From assembly GCA_022747635.1 (NCBI GenBank), contig JAKTNV010000002.1, forward strand, positions 1,267,001 through 1,331,000: DNA of 64,000 bases, written 5' to 3'. Below are positions 1 through 13,251 of this stretch, in pieces. The notes beneath the pieces are model-generated. The model saw only the letters and a list, made by a program, of their open reading frames with translations, searched no databases and was not told the origin of the DNA. Both the position numbers and the translations under genes were made by a program. The stretch comes from Hetaerina americana (taxonomy: Eukaryota; Arthropoda; Insecta; Odonata; Calopterygidae). How positions within the stretch are numbered: position 1 is the stretch's first letter; each line of letters opens with the position of its first letter.

Positions 1-1344
1 GTTGTCCTCCGCTCTTCAATCTCAAATTAACTTAAGTAAGGTTACTTTGGTTTACATCAAGTTTATTCGAACTGAAAGGACTTTTCGAACATGCCAAGTA
101 TGACCAGTTGAACTAAGTAATCCCTTCAAAAACCCCAAATCGTATACATTGGTAAGAGGCCAAGGACAAAGAGTAGCATGTGTTCCTGATTTTTCATCTT
201 CAAGAAATTAACCAAATTACTGCAGAAATTATCCAGCAAAATGACTTCAGACTTTACCAGCCATTTAGACTCGCAATATACGTAGTGAGGGAGTCCTCCA
301 GGGATTGGCTTCAAAATATGAGAATTCGAACATCAACTCTGCTTTCCCCGACTCGTAATTAAAAGTAACAACGTAATCTCAGAGGGCATACGAAACAAGA
401 AAAGACATCAATTCCCTCCCTTCCTGAGCGACTCGTAGCATTTTACTGCACAAGTTATTGAGATTTCTGATGCGGAAATTGATTTTTGATTGCCCTCCGG
501 ACGTCAACTTTTTCCGCCTCCGCTTGAACCAACGAGCGAATCACAAAGATAGGCTCTGAATTTCGACACACATCTATTCGTGCGAATCGTCCTTGAGTCG
601 AATGCGGAGAGGAATGGCGAAAAAAAAATCTCCCTGTCAATTATCTATGTATTGTCGTGTTGCACTAGCATTCCCTCGGTCACAATCGCCGGCCCGTTTA
701 CTTTCCGGAGCCACAACCCCAATCCCTCCCTCCCTCCCTCCCGCCGCCCCCCCGTCCTCCCCACCCGCTCTCCTTGGCCTTCTTAATCGTCTCCTCCATC
801 TCCTTCTACGCCTCGGGAACGAATTGCTTCGAATGACACTCTCCTCACGCATCTCATGAGCACTGACTGGGGGTTGTTGGTTGTTGCACGCCGCCGCGGG
901 GAAAACCCAGACGAACACCCGTCGAACGCCCTGAGGAATAACTACTGAGCACCCAGAGAGATACGTACACAGCATATGCTGCTCTCGGTGCGGTGTTCAC
1001 TAACTCTCCAGGGACAGCATCGCCAAAGACTTCGACTTCGGCTAAATTATTCATCACTTGAGTGAAATTTCGTCAAATGTTCCCCAGGGAGCACCAATAT
1101 TATTACACTAATTTTGACACTCTTAATTAGAAATTATTTGACTTGAAACAGCGAGCTCCGGAGACCATACAACATCAAATGTATAGATTTGTAAAAAATG
1201 ACGAACCCTTGGAAGATTTATGAAAAAAGATAGAAAACCCAAACTTTAAGGAAAAAAACAAGACAATTTTAAAATTAAAATAAGAACGCAAAAAACATAA
1301 AAGAAAAAAATACTTTTTCCTAAACAGAATTATTGCTGAATGGA
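1..1344. other. No gene recognised
   Basis: I see no convincing coding exon or RNA gene. The stretch includes a C-rich pyrimidine tract at about 715-780 that opens long but low-complexity frames rich in P, S and R, and an A-rich stretch at 1195-1320. Confidence 0.6.
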
Positions 1345-1652
1345 GGGGATCGAGATGGTGCGGGGGCTAACGTACTGGCTTCCCACCCTGAGGGCGCGGG
1401 TTCAAATCCCGGCGGTGTTGAATATTTTTCAGAGGTATCTCGATCCCTACTTGAGGTGCTTTGTGGAGGGCACTTTGAGTGAGTACGCCGTCCGTCGGAT
1501 GGGACATTTAACTGCGGACCCCTTGGCGCCTTTCGTAAAGAGTAGGCTAATGCTGACGCCGGGTTTCTCTCCACCCTTCATCCTTTCCAGTTCATCCCCT
1601 ATGGCGCAAATGACCTTAGCTGTCGGTCGCCTCCCCTAAATAATACTACTAC
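1345..1652 (+). mobile_element. tRNA-derived SINE, family 1, full length with target-site duplication
   Basis: The 5' part looks like a tRNA. A box-A-like segment lies near 1355-1372 and a canonical box B (GGTTCAAATCC) near 1400. The body follows, and the tail (CTGTCGGTCGCCTCCC then TAAATAATACTACTAC) resembles the short-repeat 3' ends of insect SINEs. The element is bracketed by the 11-bp direct repeat TGCTGAATGGA at 1334-1344 and 1653-1663, as expected for target-primed retrotransposition. A second, more diverged copy lies at about 5775-6003 on the minus strand and shares both the tRNA head and the body, including the segment GCGGACCCCTTGGCGCC. The element would be transcribed by RNA polymerase III and mobilised by a LINE in trans; which LINE is not shown. 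Frames running through it are not genes. Confidence 0.85.
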
Positions 1653-1663
1653 TGCTGAATGGA

Positions 1664-2024
1664 AGCAGCTGCCTGGAGATCTGTTTGAGCCCTTTCCATC
1701 CAATATTAGGAGTTCTGAGAATACGTGTAAAGCAGCCACTGGGAGATAAACTTAATTGAACTGTGATTATTATACTATTGTACTTATTCAATTATTATTC
1801 CGCACGTGGTGTGGACGGCGTGAGAGGTTGTATTGCAAAAGTAAATGATGTGTTCACGGCGCGTGATTTTGAACGGTCTATGGAATTGAAGAGTATTTAC
1901 TTGATTATGGACGGAGTGCGGCGATGGACTGAGCATAGTATGTATTCCTATGGTGTGAACCTAGCCCATGTGTGATGGAAAAGGTGCGATTGGTATTCTT
2001 AAAGTGTCATTGTACGATAGTATA
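1664..2024. other. No feature recognised
   Basis: This is unrecognised sequence with short chance frames only. Confidence 0.5.
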
Positions 2025-2130
2025 TACATCTAGATAATACCCCGCAAGCCGCCGCAAGGGCGTGTGGCGGCGGGTGTTAGGTCACCAACCGTAAAAAGGA
2101 AAAATACCACATGCAAAAGAGCTATAAGAG
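2025..2130 (-). mobile_element. 3' end of CR1/L2/Jockey-type LINE (family L)
   Basis: Read on the minus strand, this is the terminal block of the LINE family whose reverse transcriptase is seen at 31505-32623. It has the CACCACCCG-like start, a CCGCCACACGCCCTTGCGG-like core and a CTTGCGGGGTATTA end, followed by a degenerate TAGATG tail. Related ends occur near 8.6, 32.6, 34.3, 37.7, 49.9 and 52.6 kb. Only the tail is present here, consistent with strong 5' truncation. Confidence 0.7.
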
Positions 2131-2245
2131 CACTTCGTCTCATATGTGTTCTTCTTGTGTACGTGTGTGTGTATGTGCGTTGCGAGAGCGGCAAACGTTG
2201 ACCGGGCTTGACCGTTGCCACCAGGATAATTGACTAATTGCAAAG

Positions 2246-2338
2246 AGATTTATATAACATATCGTAACATTATATAATATTACATAATATAAAATAACAT
2301 TATATAATATAACATAACATAATGTAACATATAAATAA
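2246..2338. repeat. AT-rich degenerate minisatellite
   Basis: Degenerate tandem units resemble TATAATATAACATAACAT. The repeat lies just beside the LINE tail at 2.03-2.13 kb. Confidence 0.7.
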
Positions 2339-5300
2339 GACAACCCGAGTTCCCCGTCAATGAAACAAATAGTAGATGAGACTCTAGGAAAACCATTTAT
2401 TAGAATTTTTAAAATTTCGCTTGTTTTCAAAACTTAAAGAGGAAAGTAATTTAAAAACAGAATTAAAACGATTACTTAATTTTCACATACAATTACCTCG
2501 CAATTGAGGTCTAAGACGAAAGTCTTTCGATTGAGGTATATTTGCGAAGAAGAAAGAGATATTCAGTACATTTGAAAAATATTACCCCGTCTACCGAAAA
2601 ACATCAAGACGATATTCCTCAAGAGAACCCTTAAAGTAACCCTCAATCCAACTCTGGGAAATGACGTTCAACTGCTCTGCATGGTGATGATGCTATTTCT
2701 ATGAGATGTTCATCAAATGTGTCCATTTATGTGCCAAGAAATGCACCATTTTGAGCGTATGTGGGCATTTAACTGACGCCATTTCATTCATCTGAGGATC
2801 CGAATACAATAAAAGGGCGCCTTAAAACAATACTGAACGCCCCCACAATTCAGAACCGTTACATCCCCCCACCGTTACTCCTATTTCCTGGAAAGCACGA
2901 GAGGAGAACGTTTGCACACATCCGCAAAACACGCAGGACGAAAGGTGTGTGAGAATATGTGAATACAACCAGAAAGAGGAGCGGAAAAATCGATTATAGG
3001 CCGCCGACACGCTTCGCTAACAGCCACGCGATTTTTGCAGCTCTATTTTTAAAACCTCCACAAAAGTTATTCGAACACTGGCGAGACCGAGGCGCACTTC
3101 ATCTGTTTTTTGCGCGAAATCTTTTCTTGCGTGCTTCACTTCCTCTTCGCATCCCCACCCGCCCGAACCACAAAGGGAATCTCCACGCCCACTCCGATTC
3201 AATCCGCCACTCGAATCACGACCGGGACCACGCAGGGGCGGCGGTGGGAGCATCCAAGGGGTGACGGAGAAGACTTGTTTGCGAACTCAATGGTCTTCCC
3301 TGCGCTCCTGCACTTAAAACTGCAAACCAAGCGATCGACAAAGACGCTTTGGAGATTCACTTAGAGAGTTAATCACCTTTCAAGGAACGATTTCAGAACT
3401 CAAATCAAGGGTCTATTAAGGAAGGTAGGCCATCTTTGAATAAGGCTCTGTTCAAGTTTTTTTTTATTTATGAAAACCTCGAGACCAACGCTTACGAGAA
3501 CACCAGTGTGGAATAAAGGATTTTTTGAGCTGATTTCATATGAACATATCAAACAGATTAAGGCGAGATGTAGTGGAAGTTAATCATTATGAGAAAAACA
3601 ACATTTGAACTTTTCCACAGGTTTGAAATCTGTGGCAAAGTGCAAATTTTGTTTTTCTCACGTTTTTTATGGACAATTTTATTGAACAAAATAATGCAGA
3701 GATGTCTCAAACGTGCATCCGTGTTCCTAACTGTTTAATTAGGTGTTTAATACGTCAACACTGAGATATTTCCCTTAAAGTTAATGTTAAAAAGACCTTT
3801 ACAAGTATGGAATGAATTGACAGATTATACCATTTCTTGAAATATATTTCCGTTTCCTGAGTGTTTTATAGAGATATTATTTCAGATAACAAAAAACTTC
3901 AATTTGAGGACATTGCTTTCGTGTAAAAGGAAGAAAGAATTTTCTAACTGTTAAGTTGCGTCCTTGCTATATTTTAAAAAAGCGTTAAAAATCTAGATTA
4001 ATTGAAAGTCGTTGTTTAGGTGGAAGCCTTCAAGTTACTGATAGTTGTTCCTTTCTCAGAAAATCGTCCAGCTGCATTACGATAATAAATATATGCTACT
4101 GTAAACTCATACGTACTATTTCGAGACAAAATTGTTGTGCGAGAAATAATTGTGATAGATATTGAAAAGGGCACTTTTTCCTTTAAATAAAGGGTCATTG
4201 ATTGATTTAAAGATGCAAAACAAAGGTTTTAGGGGGTGAGCACACGTTTTTCGGGGAAAAAACCTTATTTATAGCTGTTTTTGAAAAGGAGAATCAATGT
4301 CTAATCAGGTTTGTCCCACTGACGTTAGCTACCGGCGAACGCGGTCAAAGGTAGAGGGATTAAACCGAATTTAAAATCCCCTCATTCGTGTCAAAATCTT
4401 TGCAAATGGACCCTAAATTACGGTTCACTCGAAGGAAAAGTACATAATTGAAATGATAACCCCATAAACCCCACGCTCATAAAAATGCCCTGGTTCTCGA
4501 GCGTTGTACTCATTACGAAAATGGCGTTAAAAATCGATAAGAATGAAAAAAACTTCAGCGAAGAGCATTTAAATCTACGAGAAATATTCCGGGCACCCAT
4601 CGCAGCTTTTTTTTTTAATCCCCCGAGTCTCCCCCTCCCCCCTCGTGCTTCCACCCCCATCCCCCGTCGCCCCGCGCGCAGATTGACCCGCCCGTCCAGT
4701 TTTAATGGCCATCGTGAAGGCGGTCGCCAGGTTCATCCCATCGGAGCGGGTGGGGGAAGAGGGGTGGGGGGGGGGGCGCAGAAGACACTCATCCCAGTTC
4801 GAGCGAAGATCACGACGCGAAACGCGGCGAGCAGTCCAGCGTGCTGACTGACCGCCTTTCTAATGTCCGAGAGTACCTGGCGCCCCTCCTCTCCTTCCCC
4901 CCGCCCAACACCCGACCCCCTTCGCCCCCGTGGACACCGATGAAAGGGGCTGGCTGGTTGTTTGGTGGATGCATTGGAAAAAATACCAAAGCGAGAGAGC
5001 GGGGGAATATGTGGGTAAACGATAGAGGGGCAACAAGGGTACGAGATGAAAGTGAGGGGGCGAAAGAGAGCGGGAAGCCAGGCGCATTCGGTTTCATCGC
5101 CTGGGACGGGGTGAGGCCTCGGACGTGCTTCGCTCTTTTCTATTCCTGGTGATGGGGTTTAAGAGGAAGACGAAAATTTATGGCTAATGAGCCATTCCAG
5201 AGGAGAGCCGAAGAGAGAGGAGGTATTGCCTATAAATGCGTGACATATTTCACGAAGCATTGGTCTGAGTGACCGGCGGCAAAAAACCGACGCCCGTTTC

Positions 5301-5689
5301 CACTCTTTTAAATCCGTTAGTTTACGTTTGTCGCCTTCCGTTCGACGGAATTTCCCCGCGGATAATTATCTCCGGGACCAGAAAGATTTGATGTATGCGC
5401 CGATTTCGGAAATGCGTCGTGAAAGGAATCCTTGGTGATATTGAATTGATGTGAGGATGCGATAATGATCTCTGCTTCATAAAATCCTCCAACAAGAGCT
5501 TCGGTAGTCGGGGAAAGCCCCGTTTAAATCAATCATTCCACAGACAGACACTCCTACGCCTAGCCAAGATTTCTCTCCGCGAGGTCACACACTGGACTTT
5601 CCAAAACGATAATTTGATCTGATTTCAAGTGATTTTTGCAGGGCATCCAGCAAAATAATGCTTTAAAAGTTCAAATTTCCTTCAGACTC
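2339..5689. other. No gene recognised; includes a GC-rich block at 4610-5100
   Basis: I see no supported gene. Short frames at 2959-3364 and 4485-5152 are open mainly because the DNA is GC-rich, and several overlap on both strands. The block at 4610-5100 has C-rich then G-rich runs. It could be a regulatory island or an unrecognised exon, but there is no homology cue. Confidence 0.5.
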
Positions 5690-5772
5690 CGAGCCACTGT
5701 TTCAAGTGCAGCAAGAGGAAGTAGTCACTAGGTGCAAGGTCAGGACTGTACGGTGGGTGGTCACAGAGTTAG
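5690..5772 (-). pseudogene. Mariner transposase fragment around the third catalytic Asp
   Basis: On the minus strand this reads as a mariner segment of the type HPPYSPDLAPSDYFLL followed by HLKQWLG, which is the region around the third acidic residue of the DDD triad. The surrounding transposase is not recognisable. The SINE at 5775-6003 begins immediately beside it. The sequence closely matches the broken mariner at 31.2-33.3 kb, where the same stretch is interrupted by a LINE. This copy therefore shows what the empty site there looked like. Confidence 0.65.
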
Positions 5773-5774
5773 TT

Positions 5775-6003
5775 CCCACCGAAAATCTTGAATTTTCGCC
5801 TACTCTTATCGAAAGGCGGGCGCCAAGGGGTCCGCAGTTTAACGTCCCATGCGACCGACATCATACTAAAAGTCCTCTCCATAAAGCACCTTAAGTAGGC
5901 ATGGGGATATCGTTGCCAAATATTTGTTATCTCCAAGATTTGAACCCGGGCCCTTCCGGTGGGAAGCCTGTACGTTAGACACCGCACCATACCGATCCTA
6001 TTC
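5775..6003 (-). mobile_element. tRNA-derived SINE, family 1, 3'-truncated copy
   Basis: This is a reverse-strand relative of the SINE at 1345-1652. The tRNA-like head, with box B seen in reverse as GATTTGAACCCGGGC, lies at 5935-6000. The body contains GCGGACCCCTTGGCGCC. The terminal CTGTCGGTCGCC and TAA/TAC tail are missing. It sits inside or beside a mariner remnant. Confidence 0.8.
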
Positions 6004-8378
6004 AATTGGAAATCGAGAGAATGAGTGCTATCGACTTGCCACTGCAACATCCTGGAAGGAATTCCGCCGGTAAGGTTTGAAGAGACCTCGGAACCAAGCA
6101 GGCTCACATTACGCGAAGCCCGTTGTGTATGTACTTCCGGTTCGATTCCTAGGCTCCGAGATATAAATTCAAACGTGTCATCGGCGCGGACTTTCGAGCG
6201 CCTCCTCCCCCACTCCCTCCCTCCTGTCGCCGCGAATTCCTCAGACGTTCTCTCACGGCTCAGCGTTTGCACAATGCTATCTTAATCGAAAGATGGATAC
6301 ATCGAAAGGAAACGCAGAATATATACACAATTACCGCCGCCAAGCTGGCTACAAACTAGTTTTACTTTATTTCATGGTTTATCGGTCACACTAGATTACG
6401 TTCACATTACATCCGCCTCACAGAGAGTAAATGAGCAGAGCAGTATGACAATACATCCACGCTTCTTCTTATGATCAGAATTTTACAAAACACAGAGATA
6501 TGCTTCCACCCTGAACTGCTGTAAAAAGAGAAGCAGGCTGGAGTTCCGGAGTAGAGAAACGGTAGCACTAACGCCACTTCCTAAAGAAAAATGAGCAGGA
6601 GTTCCATCGGGGCCATTCCAAAACTCGAGTGTAGATCGACCTTGCATTTGACCTCGGAGCAAACATTGGCCTCTCCAAGATGACTGTGCGTTAGGCTCTG
6701 AGGTCGTAAAGCCTATGGTCTACAGGGTTGGACGTCGGGGCCTAAGGAAATAACAAACCTGGAACGAGAGAGAGGTTAGGAGAATACGACGAGTCTCTAT
6801 GGATCATTTGCACGTTGGCGAAAGGTTCACTTCGAGGAGAATAACGCTGAGAGAGCCTCCCTTCAAAGTTATTGGAAATGTTTCAATGGCGTATTTCGAG
6901 CGCTTCAAATCCGCATCTTCACACTTGTGGTGTGAATCTTTGAAGCCGATAATGCTTCGTCTGGTGAGTTTCGAGGTCGTTTGAGTTAAATTGCATTCTC
7001 ATATTACCAACTGTCCCGTGTGGCTGCGACTTCAGAAAAGGTTTGCCTTTCTTCTTGAATATGTAAATTATAAACTGAAGAAGAGCAATAGGAAATCTAA
7101 ATATCTTTAAAGAGCCACCATGTAGTCGTATTCTTATTGTGAGCACACACAAATTGCGTAGGTGAAAAAAGATTATGCTTGAATTTAATCTCGAAATGAA
7201 TACGTAAACACTATTAAGGATATTACAACGGGCGTAATATGCGTTTCCCCCCCTCAATAAATTAATAAATGGCACGACAGTTGATGCTTTCCTTTAAATG
7301 GATATACGAATGCCAAGAATGAAAAATTATGACGATATACTCCTCGCTTTTCTCCACGGGTCGATAAGATTTGAGAGGCGTTTGCCGCGAGAAGAGATCC
7401 TGCGGTCCTCACCACCGCCCTGATGCCATGCCAGCTAAGAGCGTGGTCCCCCGCGAAGATCTTTGTGCTAACACATAATTAATCATCAAATTGGTCTGAC
7501 GGTCGGTCGTTCACCCTTTCTGCTTTCTTTGCGGTTTCCTATGAAAACAAATATGTCAATGCATTGGCGACCGCAAAAGCCGGCGAGAGCGTAAAAGAGA
7601 CATGAATTCCATAAATTAGACACACCGCAACATCTTGGGTGCCTGTAATAAACGAAAAATTTTGTCCTAAGATACTGTCGATAAATTTTTTAAACAATTC
7701 GCTCTATTTTAATTTTTTTTATACGCTGGCATTTTTAACTACGAATCATCTCCTTGCCTATCCAACGCTATCTAATCGTCTTGTGTTCAGGTAATTTCAT
7801 CCACTGCCACGATATTCGATTCACTGTCGCGACGAGAGTAATTTTGATAAACTCCACATACACTTGTTGAATAGTTCTCATACACACCCATAAAACTGAC
7901 CTTAGGGCCTTCAGATACGACCCCCGACACTCAAACTCGAATTAGGTTGTAGCATTGCTTTGAGACGAACCTTACGATTGGCGGGCATAAGATTTGACCT
8001 CGAATTTCAGAATAACTCCACAAGCAAACCGGTTGTTCTAACCGTTCCTTCGCAGCTTCATCCCACTTGCGAGGGTTAGTTTTTTTTTATTTCATGAATG
8101 CCGCACACCAAGTCTGAGACTACATATGAAAATCCTATTAATGCCCGAGACTATGGATGGAAATCATGCAAAAGGGACACGGAAGGATGCGTGGCTGGCG
8201 TGGGACTGGGTTAAGTTACGGGATCTATCGGAGATTGAGAGGCTAAGCAATGAGTTCAAAGAACGACGAGCAGCAGTTTCCAATCTTCGGGTTGTAGCAA
8301 CTGAATAGTGAAAAGCAACTTTTGAATCAAAGCTTCAGCATTGCATTGAACCAAAGCTGTCCGATAATTTATTCCACA
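6004..8378. other. No gene recognised
   Basis: A small frame at 8126-8308 (60 codons, plus strand, charged, with a KLRDLSEIERLSNEFKERR segment that could be helical) matches no family I know. I do not call it. The rest looks like unique non-coding DNA. Confidence 0.5.
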
Positions 8379-8634
8379 AAATTAAACACTGCAAAGCTGT
8401 TAGGTATACTTTCAGGTGCATGTGTATGGTAGTTGGTAGTTTGAGTGTTTGCATGTGTGTGGGGTGTAAGTGTTCTCGCATGAATGTATGCCATGTTTTT
8501 TGTGGATGTATGAATTTGTGGTTATTGCATGCGGTTTTTTCTTTTCTAAATTACGGGTAGTATCCTAACACCCCCCGCCACACGCGCTTGCGGCGGCTTG
8601 CGGGGTATTAAGTAGATATAGATGAAGCTGCAGG
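8379..8634 (+). mobile_element. 3' UTR and tail of LINE family L
   Basis: The segment starts with a block like ACTGCAAAGCTGTTAGGTAT. It continues through a GTGTGTGGGGTGTAAGTG region and a T-rich stretch, and ends in the CCCCCCGCCACACGCGCTTG / GGCTTGCGGGGTATTAAG block with a TAGATATAGATG tail. The same order occurs downstream of the reverse transcriptase ORF at 32.34-32.62 kb, which identifies this as a 5'-truncated insertion containing only 3' UTR. Confidence 0.8.
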
Positions 8635-8720
8635 TGCCCAGAGAGGCTTGCCCGGTAATCGAACCTGGGCCCTCCCCACCGTAGTCCAACGCTCTACCCG
8701 TGGACTACCGCAACCCACAT
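8631..8720 (-). mobile_element. tRNA-like SINE head, family 3
   Basis: On the minus strand the sequence has a tRNA-like A box (GGGTAGAGCGTTGGACTACGG region) and the B box GGTTCGATTACC, followed by GGGCAAGCC and TGGGCACCT. It does not fold as a complete tRNA because the acceptor ends do not pair. The downstream TGCCCAGAG...CTTGCCCGG wording also occurs at 13410-13440 and links both to a SINE family whose body is seen at 59.65-59.86 kb. It directly abuts the LINE tail at 8634. Confidence 0.55.
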
Positions 8721-11700
8721 GAATCTGATAAAATCGAGAAAATAACCTGAACTGAACAAGGCAAAAGAATTGCGAGACAGGTTTCGCAGGGATAAGTTCA
8801 ATTAAATGACACGAAGAAAACGTTTCCTAACGAGTAACATGATTCGAGGGATGAGGAAATCGGCACCAGAAGAGAGACGAGGCTCGCGAGGCGCGAGTAT
8901 CGGATGTGAATTTTTAACGGGGGAGGCACACTCCCTTCTGGACGCAAACCGAATGGACACACCTCTCGCGTATTTTCAGCAGCCTGCCTAATCCTGCCGA
9001 GCGAGCGGAGCAGGAGGAACGCGGTGGAGCGGGTTAAAAGGCTCCACGCTCGCTTTTTGTGCCGAGAGTCCATCAATCCGGCCGTGGTCTCGTCTAAACA
9101 CGGTCGAGCCATAACCTACCGCAAACGGGACGTGTACCCACACGCCCGCCCCGGACGAAGCACTGGACCAGCGGCGAGAGCTTCGGAGGGAGGGACCGAG
9201 ATAGGATCTGGAAGGGGGAGAGAGGGTGGGTGGGTGCGGGGCGATGCGGGCCTTCCTAATGGGCTCCCTTCACCTGGGGAGAGCGGTGGGGGGGGGCTTG
9301 TGCAAGCTGCTCTTTGATGGGCGAATAGGGGAATGAATAGTCGAGAGTTGTTATGCAGTGGCCACTTAGCTGCGCCATGTGGCGAGGGGTCAAGAAGGGA
9401 GAGGGGGTGTGGGTGCCGCGGGGGACGACGTCGGAAGGAGGGTCGCGATACGACGTCAGGAAGGCGGGGGCGGAGAAGTCGAAGCGGTGGAAGGTGGGGG
9501 TGGTGGAGGAGGGGAGTGAAATTCGATCCGAACGAATCCCAGTAGTAACGCGAGCTTCCGCGCGATTGTGTACATATATGGACGGAGATAATGAGGTATT
9601 CCAACAAGCTAAATACTGAGCTACTTGGATCAATGCTTTTCAACCCGCGGCACGCGTAACAACAGCGGCAACCGAAGCGTTGTATGGGGGCACGCGACGA
9701 TGAGGCTAGGGAAAATTTAAAAACATGAAATGAACCTTGTAATATTTCAATTAACATTGAACATTGTAAAGTATATCTTGAAGCACCTACATATCTATTA
9801 CTATAACATACTTAGGAAAACCTTTCCACAGCGTTTTAAGTTACTACCTTTCCTACCCACAATATCACTTGCAATTTTAGGCATTGGTGGTACTTGAAAT
9901 CAATTAGAACATGTGAAGTGACAGTTTACGACTTAAGGCTAAGCGGACACTAATCTAGATGTGGGCAGATTATTTAATTTGACTTGGTTAGGAATTATAT
10001 CAATGGCCAGTCGTCACTCATAGTCTATGCTGAAACTCTTACAATGAATCGATTTTTTCTAAAAATGTCGTCATGAAATATCGTATAGATACGCTTTCTT
10101 TCATGTAGGTACATAGTTTGTGGCATTTTCATTGAACATAATTTATCACCTAACTGTCTTATTGTCTGTCATCTTCCATTCCTTTTACCTACACGTCAAG
10201 TTTACTCACAATTGCTGGGGCTGTTGCCCTACAAAGCCCAGCTGGTAGGATATGATGTCATGAGACGCATACCGTTCACAGCCGCGAAGAACTGACCTAT
10301 ACATTTAGATATTTATGAAAAATCAAAGCCATAAACCTTCTTTTTAAAAAGATAATAAAGGCGTACGAGAATTGAAAGCAAAGTATTCGGTTGGGAAATT
10401 GGAATCGGGAAACTGAAATCAAAAGGACATCGACTAAGGGTCCGCGTTCTTCTACGGTAGGGGAAGTTACGGTTTAGCTTAACAGTTTCCGGTGGTCACA
10501 AAGAACTGATACTCCTCCTGGGAGAAAGCTACGACAAGAAGTCCATTCTTGGGCCTATACAGACTGCTATCCGACGCCAAAACGTCTTACTTGAGCCTTT
10601 CTGCATGTTTTCCGGTCTAACATATTCAGCATGAGTTCGTCCTCTGAATATGAAATCTCTGTGGAATGTTTAAAATGCATGAATGTAAAGCTGACGCCCG
10701 GCTACTCACATCTGCCTTTCTGGACGGGTTAACACGGCTTCGGCAACATTGCATCAATCAAAACAAAAGAGCATAAACTAGCTTTTCGAATGTCCATCAC
10801 AATAACTTTTAATTTCATTCGAACGCGTATAACATGACAGTGGTCTTGGGAAAAGAGAGCGCAAGGAGAAATTTAGTTTTTTCAAGTAACAGGAACCGTG
10901 TTATAAAACCCGTTTCATAAATTATGTAACTTATCGATCAAGATAGAGTTGGAAAATACTTTTTTGTCAGCGACCGTCCATTAAATGCGATCCCTTTGGG
11001 CTAACGCAATCGATTGTAAGTTAATGCTCCGCTTAATGAAGGGTTTGACGAGGCACCTTCATACTAGTTTTAAAAGGTATCCATATATTACTGCAAACCT
11101 TTTTTATATTCCGATAGAAATGTCCACAGAATATAACCGCAAAACTAATGTTTCCATTTAAAGTACAACTAAAAATGTGGACGAATTCTTAAGGGAATTG
11201 AAGCGACCGTTTAGCCAAATAAATATAGTAGGACGGCGTTGAAATGGCATAACGTTGGAATCACATCAGTTTAAATTGTCAATTCAAATGAAATATCATT
11301 CCAATTGAAATATAAAAAAATTGAATAATCAAATTATTCTATTCAATGTGAAAACATGAAGGGAGGTGTTCGGTGCAAATCTTAAGCGATTACATCGACT
11401 GAAGAGAGAGCACGAGGGATGGGGAGTGAGAGTGAAAGGGGTGGGTGGCGAAGGAAAGTGGAACCGGTCCGGTTAGCCTAAAAATAAAGGCCGGGCGAGG
11501 AGAGTGAAATCCGTACGTTGGGTGACCCAGAGAAGGCGGTCTCCACCACAGCCCCGAGGGGACACCTTTTGTTATAATTTTACGGTTGCGATTGAGGGGA
11601 AATTACAGCAAGAACTATCGGCGGCTACCGTCATTTCTGAAATGATTATAATAGGAGCATATACATGAGATTTATAGCAAGCCAGCGATATCAACACTCA

Positions 11701-13251
11701 CGGGTAGAATCCCATTCTACGTAGCAGTATCAAGGTCATTGCTCTTTTATTTACCAATAAAAAAGCACGCTTCACGCATTTATCCCGAATGCGCAACTAT
11801 TCTAATCAAAGATTCCATTCTATTCACTATGAAGAATGAGTAAACTAGTAAGTTTTCAATATCAAAATTACAGCTTCCTTTCGTAGTTAGGAGAAACAAA
11901 TTGTAACCGAATAGCATTTCTTGAAAAATAAGCGATTCACATTTGGAGAAGGAATTGTCAAAGAAAGGGAGAAAGCTGTTCATGATTTCAACCCTCATCA
12001 GACAATGAGCCCAAAACGTCGCAGTAGATGTGATCGCAATGAGAAAGAGAACTTTTGTTTCCGCAAATTTCGTGCTTTTGTATTCAAGGATTAGTTACTC
12101 CTGATTTACTACTAATTGCTAATGAATGGATAAGTCAATATCACATATCAAGTGGTATCCCAGATGTCTCTTCGGACACTCCTAAATCCTAGCCAAATGC
12201 AGTTTCACATTTGAGAGAGAAGAACTAAGTGAGTAAAGTAGGCAAGTAACAAGAAAGAAACGCGGTGAACAGAGGACCATATTTCGCCCCTCTGTCATTA
12301 AGTATTATTTGGCAATATCTTTGCACCCTTTGACTACCTTCACCATGCAAAGTAATTTTTTATTTGTGATTTTTCAATTCAAGTTAAATAAACTCCTGAT
12401 CTGCCAACGATAATATTTATTAACTCCCTGCAGGAATTTAATTTTAGCTAATTGAAGAAATAAGCCACACAAGGTAAACCAATCCGCTGAAACCGTTACT
12501 TGTTTCAAGTACGAAATACTTCGGGGAAAATGTACCCTCATCTAAGAGGGGACATTTTCCCCGAGCAGCAACGTGAATTCGGCCGTTGATGTCACCAGCT
12601 CCGCTTGGAGTGGGAGAGCCTTCGACGACGGTCCATCGAACTGAAGTGCAGGCAGATCAATTTTCATGAATATAGGCTGGGCCGACGGAATGCAGCAGAA
12701 ATATATGACAGCTCTACAAAGAGAAGCAGTAAAATCCATTCGCTAGCCACGAACAAGCGCCCACTTCGAGTCATTTAGAAAGAGGGAGCAGTCCGAGCAC
12801 GCTTCGTTTGCGGGCAGGCCGGAGGTAAAAAGCGGGAACGAAGTGATAAAGGGACTTGACTGCCCACTCCGCCGACTCCGTGTCCCTCGAGCCCTCCTCC
12901 CCCGGCGGCATTCCCTCGCCGGTCGTGACTTCGACCGGGCTATCAGGGACGCCAGGCAACCCTTCTCATTTCACTCCCTCCCACTCGTTTTCTCTCTTTC
13001 ACCCTCCTGTGTTCTTCCCTCTCTTCCAAATGCAATCCTTCAAAGGGCACATGCCCACTGCCTTTACTTCCACCCCTCAATTTTAAATGGCTTAACTCAA
13101 ATGGGGTTGGACTGACGTTGATGTATCACTTCTGCTTTCGACATCAAAAGAGAACTGAAATTCGAAAGATCAGTCAAAACAGTTTTCTAAATTGATACTT
13201 CAAAGTTTTTCTTAGTACGTAAACCATAAACACAGTAATCAACCCGAAGGT
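8721..13251. other. No gene recognised; GC-rich islands at 8985-9500 and 12850-13040
   Basis: No coding homology is seen. The island at 8985-9500 is strongly G-rich on the plus strand and produces long frames on both strands that contradict each other, as composition alone would do. The island at 12850-13040 is C/T-rich. Between them, 9700-12500 is AT-rich unique-looking DNA. A strong hairpin lies at 12521-12564. Confidence 0.5.
12521..12564. repeat. Inverted repeat with 19-bp arms
   Basis: The arms TCGGGGAAAATGTACCCTC (12521-12539) and its complement (12546-12564) differ by one base and flank a 6-base loop. No T-tract follows. The function is unknown. Confidence 0.8.

Noticed and set aside
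5769..6272. Open frame of 167 codons on the minus strand
   Set aside because: It runs through the whole family 1 SINE copy and into flanking DNA, with no protein homology.
8126..8308. Small charged ORF of 60 codons
   Set aside because: No family resemblance, no neighbours, and a length expected by chance.
8631..8720. Genuine tRNA gene
   Set aside because: The A and B boxes are present but the acceptor ends do not pair, and the flanks match a SINE family.
9116..9757. Long open frame on the minus strand (213 codons)
   Set aside because: It is Pro/Arg/Ser-rich in a GC-rich island, overlaps frames on the other strand, and shows no domain. Composition explains it.
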